Virus record (IMG/VR): IMGVR_UViG_3300031722_000135
Span: 1-27,655 of that record
Source: a virus
Reading direction: 5' to 3' (one strand)
DNA length: 27,655 nucleotides
Shown here: piece after piece, positions 14,536-23,055 of the stretch
Layout of the letters: every line of letters starts with the position of its first letter
Position numbering within the stretch: position 1 is the stretch's first letter
Translations under genes and position numbers: made by a program
Notes under the pieces: generated by a model
Databases searched by the model: none
Told to the model about the DNA's origin: nothing
What the model saw: only the letters and a program-made list of their open reading frames with translations

Positions 14536-16515
14536 ATGAAAAAGTGGCAAAAACGTTTTATGGCGTTGATTGTAGCTCTTGGCTACTCTGAGCAAGTTAA
14601 AGCAGGAACTTTAACAGCAGACGAACAAAAGCTTATTTTCGCTAAGTATGAGGAAACTCACAACATCACATTTGAAGCAGATCGCGCTTTGGATGAGCCT
14701 GCCGAAATGGAGCAAACTCTTTTATCAGCGGAAGACATTGCTTCAATAGCAACTCTTTTGAGTGTAGAACCAGCAAAGGCTCCACAAACAGCTCCTGCAG
14801 CTGTACAAACCTTAATCACTACAGCTCAAAACCAACAGCAACAGATTGCAGCATTAGCTGCCGAACCGGAACCTGTTCAGGTACCCGCTGTACAAGCATC
14901 TTCGGCAGCTGGATCTTCTCGTATGTTGGCAACTGTATTAGGCAAAACTGCTCACACAGCTACTCACCTGTTTGGTTTGGAAGCTCCGATGTTTGCCCGT
15001 GGAAAATGGTACAACGAAACATTTATTACTCGTAAACCTCATGGCGAAAATCTAAGCGAGGGAGATAAAGAAATGTTTATTACAGATTTCAAAGCATTTG
15101 CCGGAACTGTACGTAATCGTATGGCTTCGTTGGATGCAAGCAATCTGCTTGGGGCATTGGATTACAAACAAATGATTGCTGGCGAAAGCGGAATGGATTA
15201 CTCCGGCTTAGATGATGCCGGAGCTCCTGAATATTCTGTACGTCGTACCGATTTGATTCTGGCATACTTCCGTACCATTCCGTCAGTAGCTTCCATATTC
15301 CCTGTTGTTTCAAATATCCAAAATAAGGAATTTGCACCAACCGCTAACTTTGGTGAGCTTTCTCAGGGATATCGTTCTGGAGATAATTTCAAAGGAAACG
15401 TAAATTTTGCAGCCGAAGTGTATTCAGTTATCGATCTTGGTTTCAAATTCAAGTTTGAAGACATGATCAAGTTAGAAAAACTGTATATCGGTTATCTGAA
15501 CCGCGAAGGATCCAACCCAATCAAGTGGACATTCATTGAATGGATTTTGGTTTACTTTGGTCAGATTCTACTCAACGAACAAAATCGTCGTCGTGTATGT
15601 GGTGTTCGCGTTCCATTGCAAAACGTAACTTCCAACCCTGCTCTTTTAGGTGCTGATGGTGCATTACGTGCTATCGAACGTGTTGAAGAAGATTTGAAAA
15701 TTCTTCCTTTCTCAGAATTAGGAGTGTACGATCACACTTCGATGTTAGATGTTTACGAAACTTTGTGGGACAATACCAACGAAGTAGTTCCGGACATGAC
15801 CGGGTATCAAATCTATGGTAATGCCCGTCACAAACAATGGTACAAACGTGCGTATAGGGCCAAGTACCAATTGGCAGATGACTTTACCGGATCAACCGGA
15901 AACGCATTGGTAGACCTTTCACCTGATGCAATTGTATGGGTACCTAATATGCCAATGAATTGCTTCAAAGTTTGGATCACGTTGCCTAACAATGTAGAAA
16001 ACTACGAAGACAAACCAATGGAAATGTTGGCATTCAATTACCAACAATGGATGGAAACGCTTATCGCATTTTCGCGTTGGAAAGAAGGTTCAGGAGTACT
16101 TCGTGCCGGAATTAAGTACAAAACAATGGCTGATCAATTGGCTGCAAACCGTGAGTTCCAGTGGATTTTTACCAACTTCCCTGCTTCCGATTTAGCATTG
16201 GCTGATTCAATTTCGTTCAAGGCAAATACCTTGTTTGAAATTACAGGTAACACACCGGTTACAACTGTGACTAATTTTAGTCATGAGTTTGTATACAAAT
16301 TAGTTGCCACCGATGCATTTGCAGGATGTAAACTTGCTAAGTCAGGGGTATTCTCTACAATAGGTTCTGATTTCGTACCAGCAGCAGCTGGCGACTACAT
16401 CAAGGTGTATGCTGAACTTCACGATGTGACGGAAACTGTCGACGGTGAAGCTAAAATTGTGACTAAACCGACAGGAAAATTCTTGGAACTCGAACGTAAA
16501 GTGACAACTGTCTAA
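14536..16515 (+). CDS. Major capsid protein with scaffold-like N-terminus
   Basis: This 659-aa protein is the probable major capsid protein, judged by its position right after the S49 protease and by its length and composition. Residues about 20-130 are Ala/Gln/Glu-rich and low in structure (PAAVQTLITTAQNQQQQ), like a scaffold or delta domain that the protease would remove. The following segment (about 135-560) is the likely HK97-type shell domain (for example 'YYSGLDDAGA'-like region near 222 and YFRTIPSVASIFPVVSN). The last 95 residues (from ANTLFEITGNTPVTT) form a beta-rich domain shared with the next gene. It ends just before a strong hairpin. The fold assignment is an inference from context. 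Confidence 0.8.
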   Translation: MKKWQKRFMALIVALGYSEQVKAGTLTADEQKLIFAKYEETHNITFEADRALDEPAEMEQTLLSAEDIASIATLLSVEPAKAPQTAPAAVQTLITTAQNQQQQIAALAAEPEPVQVPAVQASSAAGSSRMLATVLGKTAHTATHLFGLEAPMFARGKWYNETFITRKPHGENLSEGDKEMFITDFKAFAGTVRNRMASLDASNLLGALDYKQMIAGESGMDYSGLDDAGAPEYSVRRTDLILAYFRTIPSVASIFPVVSNIQNKEFAPTANFGELSQGYRSGDNFKGNVNFAAEVYSVIDLGFKFKFEDMIKLEKLYIGYLNREGSNPIKWTFIEWILVYFGQILLNEQNRRRVCGVRVPLQNVTSNPALLGADGALRAIERVEEDLKILPFSELGVYDHTSMLDVYETLWDNTNEVVPDMTGYQIYGNARHKQWYKRAYRAKYQLADDFTGSTGNALVDLSPDAIVWVPNMPMNCFKVWITLPNNVENYEDKPMEMLAFNYQQWMETLIAFSRWKEGSGVLRAGIKYKTMADQLAANREFQWIFTNFPASDLALADSISFKANTLFEITGNTPVTTVTNFSHEFVYKLVATDAFAGCKLAKSGVFSTIGSDFVPAAAGDYIKVYAELHDVTETVDGEAKIVTKPTGKFLELERKVTTV

Positions 16516-16523
16516 CATATAAT

Positions 16524-16545
16524 TCAGGTGGCTTCGGCCACCTGA
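16524..16545 (+). terminator. UUCG-loop hairpin after the capsid gene
   Basis: A 9-bp perfect stem (16524-16532 with 16537-16545) is closed by a TTCG tetraloop, the most stable kind in RNA. It begins 9 bases after the capsid stop codon. There is no T run after it, so it is more likely an mRNA-protecting or partial attenuating hairpin that raises capsid output relative to downstream genes. Confidence 0.55.
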
Positions 16546-16575
16546 TAGTTATTCACCCTTAAAAACTTAAATAAT

Positions 16576-17379
16576 ATGTTATTCGATATAACAAAAAATA
16601 ATAACAACAATGAAAAAAGCACGTCGATTAAATATCGTGCTTATATAGCATTGTTAACTGATGTTGATATTGATAATTTCCCGAAAGCCGTCAATGCTAC
16701 CATTTCCACCAATGTATTGTTGGCCGGAAAAACACATAAATACATTGATTGCCGGGTAAACACAATTAAGCCATCTACAGCAGCTGGTTCTTCTCCTTAC
16801 GAAGGTAAACAAACTGTTGCACTCACTTTGGATGGTATTAGTAAACCGACTCTTCAATGGGTATATGCTAATCTGGGTCTTGAAGTCGTTCTCATTTGGG
16901 AGCGTTGTTCAGACGGACAGAAATTTATTGCCGGTTCACCATGTTCAAGTGGATTGACAATTAAACTGAAATCCATTGGTGATGTGAGCAATATTGCTGG
17001 TGTAGAACTTTCGCTCGAAGGTGGTGATTGTCCTGAACCATTCTGGTTCTACGATGGTCCGATCATTCGTGAGGATCCTCTTACTATTCAACTAGCAGAC
17101 GGAACTACATTTGGATTGGGAGTTATATCCCTATATCTACTTACGGACAATGCAACAGCCAAAACACTGACAGATATCACAGGTGTGACAGATGCCGATG
17201 TGGGTCGTATCATTGAGTTGCAAGGTGCCGGGGTTGTATTCCCGACTGTAATCAATAACTCAGATAAATTCATTCTGAAATCGGGAGTATCATTCTCAGC
17301 TAAGGTTGGAAATTCAATTTCGTTTGCAATTACAAAAACGGGTACCGGCTACGCTTTCTACGAAGTGTATAGATCATAG
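16576..17379 (+). CDS. Head-associated structural protein
   Basis: This 267-aa protein has a beta-rich body (residues about 18-160, e.g. KYRAYIALLTDVDIDNFPKA) and a C-terminal domain (about 190-267) that resembles the end of the capsid protein: TDITGVTDADVGRIIELQGA, then SDKFILKSGVSFSAKVGNSI. The repeated pattern ITG.t...... fil.kSG.f...vG..I. occurs in both. The position, following the capsid protein, suggests a head decoration or minor head protein. It lies between two hairpins, so it may be a separate mRNA segment. An Asn-rich start (KNNNNNEKS) is unusual. Confidence 0.65.
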   Translation: MLFDITKNNNNNEKSTSIKYRAYIALLTDVDIDNFPKAVNATISTNVLLAGKTHKYIDCRVNTIKPSTAAGSSPYEGKQTVALTLDGISKPTLQWVYANLGLEVVLIWERCSDGQKFIAGSPCSSGLTIKLKSIGDVSNIAGVELSLEGGDCPEPFWFYDGPIIREDPLTIQLADGTTFGLGVISLYLLTDNATAKTLTDITGVTDADVGRIIELQGAGVVFPTVINNSDKFILKSGVSFSAKVGNSISFAITKTGTGYAFYEVYRS

Positions 17380-17401
17380 GTTTATTAATTGTATAAAAAC
17401 T

Positions 17402-17429
17402 GTAGAGACACACAACCGTGTGTCTCTAC
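17402..17429 (+). terminator. 12-bp hairpin between late genes
   Basis: A 12-bp perfect stem (17402-17413 with 17418-17429) has the 4-base loop AACC. It lies 22 bases after the structural gene and 15 bases before the next start. No T run follows, so it is probably an RNA-stabilising or partial attenuator hairpin and not a full terminator. Confidence 0.5.
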
Positions 17430-17444
17430 TATAAAACACAAAAT

Positions 17445-17981
17445 ATGAAAAAGCAATTAACCATATCCGAAAAAACAAAGGCCTCGCATTCATTGCGGGT
17501 ACAGGAGCATTTTTATACAGACCTGAATCTGTTTAAAAAACACTTTCCATTGTCACATCTCAACAACGAACTTGCCCGTGTCAACCGATACAACATAGAT
17601 CGTCTGCATGGTCAGATCATTTATTCACTGTTGGACAAAGTTTCTCAGGACGAAATTGAAGCAAATAGGCTGACTAAAGAGGAAGCAGTTACTGCAGAAT
17701 TAAAAGCGAAAGAAGCTGCTGAATTGAAAGCCAAAGAGGAAGCTGACGCTGCAGAATTAAAAGCGAAAGAAGATGCTGAACTGAAAGCCAAAGAGGAAGC
17801 TGATGCTGCAGAATTAAAAGCGAAAGAAGATGCTGAACTGAAAGCCAAAGAGGAAGCTGATGCTGCTGAATTAATAGCGAAAGAAGCCGCCAATATAAAC
17901 ACTGATGAAACTAAAGAAGAATCACCAGTCGTAGAAAATGAAAAAAAAAGCGACAAAAATCTGACGAATTCCCAAGAATAG
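17445..17981 (+). CDS. Lys/Glu/Ala repeat protein
   Basis: This 178-aa protein has a short N-terminal domain (residues 1-70, KKQLTISEKTKASHSLRVQE) and then about 90 residues of a repeated Ala/Glu/Lys helix (ELKAKEEADAAELKAKEDA, 19 residues, three copies). This is a long charged helix of the TolA type. The ATG at 17445 was preferred over the TTG or other start at 17418, which lies inside the hairpin. Its function is unknown; it might be a scaffold or a head-linked fibre. The repeats are nearly identical in DNA, so the length could change by slippage. Confidence 0.7.
   Translation: MKKQLTISEKTKASHSLRVQEHFYTDLNLFKKHFPLSHLNNELARVNRYNIDRLHGQIIYSLLDKVSQDEIEANRLTKEEAVTAELKAKEAAELKAKEEADAAELKAKEDAELKAKEEADAAELKAKEDAELKAKEEADAAELIAKEAANINTDETKEESPVVENEKKSDKNLTNSQE
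17694..17888. repeat. 57-bp tandem repeat inside a gene
   Basis: Three copies of a 57-base unit start at 17694, 17751 and 17808, with a partial fourth from 17865 to about 17888. They encode the 19-residue Glu/Lys/Ala unit of the protein above. The copies differ by only a few bases, which indicates recent expansion or ongoing recombination. Confidence 0.85.
17941..17949 (+). other. A9 run that breaks a reading frame
   Basis: An ATG at 17938 is followed by nine A residues. In this form the frame stops at 17962-17964. With eight A residues the frame would be open from 17938 through 18430 and encode MKKKRQKSDEFPRIAW and the downstream protein. The A run could be a sequencing error, a real 1-base mutation, or a site of transcriptional slippage or ribosomal frameshifting. 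Confidence 0.6.
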
Positions 17982-18058
17982 CCTGGTCGAACAATACCGA
18001 TCCAGATATTCAAACATGCATTCTCCTGTATGATGAACGAGTAAACACTTACCGTCGC

Positions 18059-18430
18059 ATGCAGGAGATTGATGTTTTAATAGATGAGCATACTGATCTA
18101 GCACTTGAAATGGTTGAGTGCGATATCCGCAATCAATCCGCACACCGGGAACTACAATCCTACAATGACACTGGTGCATTTTTGTACATTCACAGCCTCA
18201 CACGCTCCCGTAAGTTTTCAAATGATCAATATACCGAACTAGCCAATTTAAAGGCTGAGAATCCAGCCGAATTTTTAAATCAGGTAACCAACATTGTTCA
18301 GAACATTCGCCGCATCGAAAGTCAGATCCGGACAAAGAAATACAAATCGGATGAAGAACTTCAGAGTTGGGAGCTCAACCTTTCCCGTGCAAAAATCCGG
18401 CATGAGATATTAAAGCAACTTTTAAAATGA
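18059..18430 (+). CDS. Late hypothetical protein, probably truncated at its start
   Basis: This 123-aa in-frame reading frame is helical and charged (QEIDVLIDEHTDLALEMVEC to ENPAEFLNQVTNIVQNIRRI). The frame stays open upstream to 17942 without a start codon, and the 39 residues there (SDEFPRIAWSNNTDPDIQTC and following) look like real protein. The native start is therefore probably the ATG at 17938, put out of frame by the A9 run, which would give a protein of about 163 aa. Its function is unknown. It lies 4 genes ahead of the portal and precedes the terminase genes. The gene is followed by a strong terminator. Confidence 0.65.
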   Translation: MQEIDVLIDEHTDLALEMVECDIRNQSAHRELQSYNDTGAFLYIHSLTRSRKFSNDQYTELANLKAENPAEFLNQVTNIVQNIRRIESQIRTKKYKSDEELQSWELNLSRAKIRHEILKQLLK

Positions 18431-18477
18431 TTAGAAGTTGGAATTTTCAATAAAATATGCGGTTTTACTTCAAAAAG

Positions 18478-18508
18478 TATCAGATTCAAGCAATCTGATA
18501 TTTTTTTT
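18478..18508 (+). terminator. Intrinsic terminator before the terminase genes
   Basis: TATCAGATT (18478-18486) pairs perfectly with AATCTGATA (18492-18500) around a 5-base loop and is followed by eight T residues (18501-18508). This is the clearest intrinsic terminator of the window and ends the first late transcript, so the terminase and portal genes need their own promoter. Confidence 0.85.
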
Positions 18509-18516
18509 ATACATAA

Positions 18517-18645
18517 ATGTCTAATAATCGGAACTATGATGTTTCTACGACTCAAACAAAAACGCAAAATGTCTCTGTCTCCTCCGTTCCGCTGAGTTTT
18601 GGATTTGTAATGCGAGAGTGCATGAAAAAAGGGATATATGATTAG
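18517..18645 (+). CDS. Possible small protein
   Basis: This 42-aa reading frame (MSNNRNYDVSTTQTKTQNVS, then a C-terminal half with Phe, Cys and Lys) starts just after the terminator. The polar, Thr/Ser-rich first half looks protein-like but matches nothing I know. The gap 18431-18801 otherwise contains no gene. Its expression would need a promoter that was not found. Confidence 0.3.
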   Translation: MSNNRNYDVSTTQTKTQNVSVSSVPLSFGFVMRECMKKGIYD

Positions 18646-18764
18646 GCTATTTATATCAGCAGGTTACGTATAGTTGCTCATATTGGGTGCTGAGATAGCA
18701 AAAATGTATCGCTTTTGGCTCATTAATACTTAGAATAGTCCTTTAACGACATGTATTAGTTGAT

Positions 18765-18772
18765 TAGTTTTG
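18765..18772 (+). promoter_or_regulatory. Weak promoter candidate for the terminase operon
   Basis: TAGTTTTG at 18765-18772 fits TAnnTTTG. The upstream element is TTTA in place of TTG at the right distance (about 18742), so the match is partial. It would start transcription near 18779, 20-odd bases before the terminase ATG. Confidence 0.3.
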
Positions 18773-18801
18773 CTCAAAACAAGATACATATAGTCGAAAT
18801 T

Positions 18802-19413
18802 ATGATAGAACATCTGCAAAAATTACCCATTGAAGTTGTAGAAAGATTCCTTGAAGTTCGGGATGCAAAGAAGACAGGCATACCGCCTGCACTAGCAGAC
18901 TATATACTTCAAGTTAATGAAGCATCTAATTTGTTCAGACGCTACGCGTCTGTGTCTGATTGTGCCAAACGACTTCAGAAGTCATACACACACCTATCTA
19001 TATCCGCATGTAAGACTCGTATATACGATGCAATCAACTACTTCAACTCTGATTGCTCAGTCACAAGTGAGGCATGGAACCTTTACTATGCTGATCAAAT
19101 GATGAAGCTTTGGGAGGTTGACATGGTAGCACATGACTTTAAAGAAGCACGTACATGCTTAGAACGTGCCCGTGATTATCGGATTGCTGCATCTGCCAAC
19201 ACCATTAATCCAGATCGTATTAAGTTCAAACCGCAGATAGTATCAGCAGATATGCAACTAGAACGAATGGGTGTAAGCAAGAAGGGTGTACTGTCAGCAT
19301 ACGAGCAGGCATTGAGTCTTATAGAATCATTCGATATAAGTGGCAACGATAAGGGCAGACTCAAAGGAGAGGTTGAAATGGAATTGAATATTACTGATAT
19401 ACAGAAGAAATGA
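18802..19413 (+). CDS. Probable terminase small subunit
   Basis: This 203-aa protein is the likely small terminase, which recognises the phage DNA and recruits the large subunit. Support is position: its stop overlaps the ATG of the large subunit by 4 bases. Residues about 60-100 (YASVSDCAKRLQKSYTHLSI) look like a helix-turn-helix and residues 100-150 are helical (WNLYYADQMMKLWEVDMVAH). The C-terminal part has SADMQLERMGVSKKGVLSAY. The ATG at 18802 was chosen over an in-frame TTG at 18760, because the extra 14 residues overlap the promoter candidate. Confidence 0.75.
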   Translation: MIEHLQKLPIEVVERFLEVRDAKKTGIPPALADYILQVNEASNLFRRYASVSDCAKRLQKSYTHLSISACKTRIYDAINYFNSDCSVTSEAWNLYYADQMMKLWEVDMVAHDFKEARTCLERARDYRIAASANTINPDRIKFKPQIVSADMQLERMGVSKKGVLSAYEQALSLIESFDISGNDKGRLKGEVEMELNITDIQKK

Positions 19414-21131
19414 AAATAAAGAAGTATGCTCAGGATATATTCTTAACGGTTTATCTGACTGTTATTCAGATAAAGATAAAACTGTGCGATCCTACATTCC
19501 TTTTTGCTGAATTAGGGCGTGGATCAGGTAAGACAACACACGTACTTGCACCGCGTATAGATAGGATACAGAATGATCTTCCGGGTGCTGTTATTGTTTT
19601 GGCTGCTTCCACATATAAATCAATCCTTGAAAATATATTGCCCGGATTGATGGAATACTTTTATGAGAACTATGAGCGGGGTGTATATTTTGAAATAGGT
19701 AAGGAACCGCCAAAGCATTTCGCAAAATGTGAAACTTACATTGACAACTGGAAACATACAGTTTCTTTTGTCAATGGTTGTGTAATACAATTTGTTTCGT
19801 GCGACCGTCCTGAAAGTATGCTTGGTAAGAATGCTGCTCACCTATTAGTGGATGAAATGCTTCGAATTCCAGAGGATAAATTCACCGAACGTATTATTCC
19901 TGCATTACGTGCCAATCGTGCGAAATTTGGGCATTCTCATTACTTTATGGGAATAACCGGTATTTCATCAACCCCCAATTTTGAAACTGATAACGATTGG
20001 TTTACAAAATACGAAGCAAACATGAATCCTGAATTGATGGATTGTATTCAAGAAATTGCTTATGAAGTTGATCAGAAAAAAGCTGAATTAATCGTTGCTG
20101 AAAACAAGTTAGATCAACAAAAAATCAGTAAACTGACTAAATATATAGAAAGGTGGTCTAAGCGGTTGACCGAATTAAGACGTGGACAAACATTATACGT
20201 CCGAGCCTCATCATTTTCAAATATTAAAATATTAGGGCTTGACTATATCGTAAATCAGGTTAAAAACATAAAAGATACAGATCGGCTTAATACCTCAATT
20301 TTGGCCGTTCGAAAACATAAGGTGAAAGATCGTTTTTTCGGAAAATTCGGAAAAGAGCACACTTTTGATGACGGCTATACTTACGGCAATATTGATGATT
20401 TTTCCATCGATAAAGAATTTAAACATACATGCAAAAATCTGAAATATTGGAATAAGGATTTGCCGCTGATAATTGGATTAGATCCAGGACCATTTTCGAG
20501 CTTGATAATAGCTCAACGCAATAAACGAGAAAAGAAATTTCGTGTGATTAAAGATATGTGGGTAATTCACCCGGATCAGCATGAAGAAATGGCCAAACAG
20601 TTTGATGATTTTTTCCAAGCTCAACGAAAAACGGGTAATAAGTCCGTAATTTTTCATTACGACAGAGCCGCCAATCAGCGGGATCCTCATTATCGAAAAT
20701 ATTATCCATTGAAAGGCGATCTTAATGATACCGATGCCATATTACTCAAAACAGCACTTCAAAAACTAGGTTGGAATGTGACATTAATGAGTTTGGGTCA
20801 GCCTACGATATATTATCCCCAACATTATAGGCTATTGAATTTACTATTTGGAAAAAATGAAGGAAACCGTGATGATGTGTTGATTGATGAAAACGAATGT
20901 GAAGCATTAATTTCTTCTATCAATCATTCGCCCCTGAAACGTACAGAAGGACAAGTGGAACTGGATAAAAAATCAGAAAAGGAACTGGAGTATAAAGATC
21001 AGGCATATTACTCAACACAGCTGTCATCTGCTCTATTGTACCTTCTTTGGGGTGAATTCAGTAATCTGTTACCAGACTCAGAACGAAAGCAAATTTCGCC
21101 AATGGGTGCTGGAAATTATTCCGTTGGTTGA
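19410..21131 (+). CDS. Terminase large subunit (DNA packaging ATPase/nuclease)
   Basis: This 573-aa protein packages DNA into heads: an ATPase domain drives translocation and an RNase-H-like nuclease cuts the DNA. Walker A is GRGSGKTT (residues 36-43) and Walker B is LLVDEM (145-150). The nuclease domain starts at about 352 with LIIGLDPGPFSS (first acidic residue D358), then FHYDRAANQRD (D418) and a late helix (YYSTQLSSALLYLLWG). It lies between the small subunit and the portal, as is usual. The N-terminus is short, so the adenine-binding segment is reduced. It ends just before a terminator. Confidence 0.9.
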   Translation: MKIKKYAQDIFLTVYLTVIQIKIKLCDPTFLFAELGRGSGKTTHVLAPRIDRIQNDLPGAVIVLAASTYKSILENILPGLMEYFYENYERGVYFEIGKEPPKHFAKCETYIDNWKHTVSFVNGCVIQFVSCDRPESMLGKNAAHLLVDEMLRIPEDKFTERIIPALRANRAKFGHSHYFMGITGISSTPNFETDNDWFTKYEANMNPELMDCIQEIAYEVDQKKAELIVAENKLDQQKISKLTKYIERWSKRLTELRRGQTLYVRASSFSNIKILGLDYIVNQVKNIKDTDRLNTSILAVRKHKVKDRFFGKFGKEHTFDDGYTYGNIDDFSIDKEFKHTCKNLKYWNKDLPLIIGLDPGPFSSLIIAQRNKREKKFRVIKDMWVIHPDQHEEMAKQFDDFFQAQRKTGNKSVIFHYDRAANQRDPHYRKYYPLKGDLNDTDAILLKTALQKLGWNVTLMSLGQPTIYYPQHYRLLNLLFGKNEGNRDDVLIDENECEALISSINHSPLKRTEGQVELDKKSEKELEYKDQAYYSTQLSSALLYLLWGEFSNLLPDSERKQISPMGAGNYSVG

Positions 21132-21148
21132 TAATAATGTCCTTTAAG

Positions 21149-21172
21149 AGCTCACGAAAGTGGGCTTTTTTT
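21149..21172 (+). terminator. Terminator after the large terminase gene
   Basis: AGCTCAC (21149-21155) pairs with GTGGGCT (21160-21166), with one G-T pair, around a GAAA tetraloop, followed by a T run (21166-21172). The small gene that follows starts at 21177, so the terminator would be leaky or the next transcript starts elsewhere. Confidence 0.8.
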
Positions 21173-21176
21173 GTAT

Positions 21177-21497
21177 ATGGAATTGAAAGAAAAGACAATT
21201 AGCGGTGCCGACGCTTTTATCCGGATCCGAAATTTAAAACTCATTCCGGGAGCTACTTTTTCCATTGTATTTATTACGTGCGATTTGGCTCGCAATGAAT
21301 ATGGGCAAATTCGAAAATATGAAAATTGTAGAATACGGCCAGCCATGAAAGGGGAGGGGTTGAGTGTAAATTCAGATCATTATTTATATTTCGAAGATAC
21401 TGAAAGTGGAGATGCAAGGCAATGTTTTAAAAAATTGATCCGAAAAATAGCCTTTCCGCCAAACAATGAATTTCTAACCATAAAATGGTTTGACTAA
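21177..21497 (+). CDS. Hypothetical protein between terminase and portal
   Basis: This 106-aa protein is not recognised. It is beta-rich with a basic centre (SGADAFIRIRNLKLIPGATF, then IVFITCDLARNEYGQIRKYE) and ends in FLTIKWFD. The ATG at 21177 was preferred to a TTG two codons upstream, inside the terminator tail. The position is typical of a head or connector accessory protein, but no motif supports that. Confidence 0.6.
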   Translation: MELKEKTISGADAFIRIRNLKLIPGATFSIVFITCDLARNEYGQIRKYENCRIRPAMKGEGLSVNSDHYLYFEDTESGDARQCFKKLIRKIAFPPNNEFLTIKWFD

Positions 21498-21518
21498 TAA
21501 AAAATTTAATCAACAAAA

Positions 21519-23051
21519 ATGAAAAAAACGGTTTTAGAAAAAGATGTAAAAGTTGAATGGACAAATAACCATAGGGGCATTGCTAGATCACAATCTAATG
21601 TGTTGACGTTCGAAATTCAAGGTGTATCTGAGCGTGAAAACATTCTGACACGTGAATATCAAACAATTTACAGTAAATTTTCAACCGATCGTGTTTGCAT
21701 GCGTTTGGAAGATTATTCTGTACCTCTTTGGGGGGATGGGCACAACCTTTACCCACAAGAAGTGGCAGCCGTAACCGGAGAACATAAATTAATCCCTCAA
21801 TTAATTCAAAAACAAGTTGATTTTTTGTTTGGAAAAGGTCCGAGACTTTTTACAGAACGTATAATTGGGAAAGATCAGGATGCTCGTCGCGTTAGAGTAC
21901 CTTATTACGATTCTAAAATTGAAGATTGGTTAAATAGTTGGGAAGAAAAAGGATATAATTCATTCTGGGAGTATATAACCAATATGTCGTATGACTATTA
22001 CTTGGTTAAAACTTGCGTGTCAAAATACAATTTTAATAAAGGCCGCAGAATTGGCACAGCTGCTTCCATAGATGCGCTTAGCTATGTTGGATCGGATGAA
22101 GCCCGTTTGGCTGCGACTGGTGACTGGACTAACCGTCGTATCAAATCGGAAGATTGTCAATATGTAATAGTTGGTGACTGGTTATACATTTCAACTCACC
22201 AATATGATGTTTATCCACGTTTTGACCCTAAAAATCCTACCAAATATCCTGTATCAATTGCTTTCAACAGCGACAAATCATTCGCTAAATGGGTTTACGC
22301 CTATAACGATTGGTTTAAAGGTGCATCGGAATATATAAAATCGTCCAATCTGGCACCTAAATACACTAATTCATATTACAAAAATGCGCTGAATGCACAC
22401 GTTCATGTCATTATCCCCGGTACCTGGTATATGCAGCAAAAATCCATTCTACAGGATATATGTACTCGGAATTTACAGGGAGATCCTGACACGCCACGTC
22501 AAACTGAATATAGGGGTGTGAAATTAGTGGATGACACCGGTAAGCCATTTCCATTTTACGAAGTAATGGTTGATGATTTGATTTCGTGTGAACTTCGCCG
22601 AATAACAAGCCTGATGAGTGGTGAGGGTAAAAATCAGGGAAAATTATACGCCACCACCCAATGGGGAGATACACCTTGGAAATTTGAAGATTTTCCCGGT
22701 AAGTTCAAGGAATTTATTGAGTCTATAAATAGCAACGATAAACGATCCGATCAGGTTGTGTTGGCTTCGTTGGGAATTCCGGGAGCAATCACCGGTGTTG
22801 ATAAGGATGGTGTTATTTCATTGGCAGGTGCCGATGTCTATTATAACTACCTGTTATATGTTTCCACGCTCACATGGGACGAATATTTCATTCTTAAGGA
22901 GATTAATCGCGCTATCTGGATCAATTTCCCGTATGCAAAACAGCTAGGCTTAAAACTAGGATTTTGGATTGATATCCCCGCAAAACAACAGGACACTACA
23001 CCAAAGGATCGGTTGACAAATACAGCAACGGCTGATCCAGTTAAACAATAA
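21519..23051 (+). CDS. Portal protein
   Basis: This 510-aa protein is the probable portal, the ring through which DNA enters and leaves the head. Support is position (after terminase and a small gene), length, and sequence: an N-terminal region with MRLEDYSVPLWGDGHNLYPQ, a middle with LIQKQVDFLFGKGPRLFTER typical of portal family starts (q..aDy.fG.gp), and a C-terminal segment with ASLGIPGAITG and SLAGADVYYNYLLYVSTLTW, matching the late helix of portals. The tail (about 485-510) is Thr-rich and probably disordered. Confidence 0.8.
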   Translation: MKKTVLEKDVKVEWTNNHRGIARSQSNVLTFEIQGVSERENILTREYQTIYSKFSTDRVCMRLEDYSVPLWGDGHNLYPQEVAAVTGEHKLIPQLIQKQVDFLFGKGPRLFTERIIGKDQDARRVRVPYYDSKIEDWLNSWEEKGYNSFWEYITNMSYDYYLVKTCVSKYNFNKGRRIGTAASIDALSYVGSDEARLAATGDWTNRRIKSEDCQYVIVGDWLYISTHQYDVYPRFDPKNPTKYPVSIAFNSDKSFAKWVYAYNDWFKGASEYIKSSNLAPKYTNSYYKNALNAHVHVIIPGTWYMQQKSILQDICTRNLQGDPDTPRQTEYRGVKLVDDTGKPFPFYEVMVDDLISCELRRITSLMSGEGKNQGKLYATTQWGDTPWKFEDFPGKFKEFIESINSNDKRSDQVVLASLGIPGAITGVDKDGVISLAGADVYYNYLLYVSTLTWDEYFILKEINRAIWINFPYAKQLGLKLGFWIDIPAKQQDTTPKDRLTNTATADPVKQ

Positions 23052-23055
23052 TATC

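Noticed and set aside
14536-14940. Separate scaffold gene in the first part of the capsid gene
   Set aside because: The frame runs without a break into the capsid domain and no internal start with its own signals is obvious. It was kept as an N-terminal domain.
17645-18013. Minus-strand 122-aa Ser/Ala-rich frame
   Set aside because: It is the antisense of the Glu/Lys/Ala repeat, which always produces a Ser/Ala/Phe-rich frame.
21171-21176. TTG start for the gene after terminase
   Set aside because: The TTG sits in the terminator T-run; the ATG at 21177 is the simpler start.
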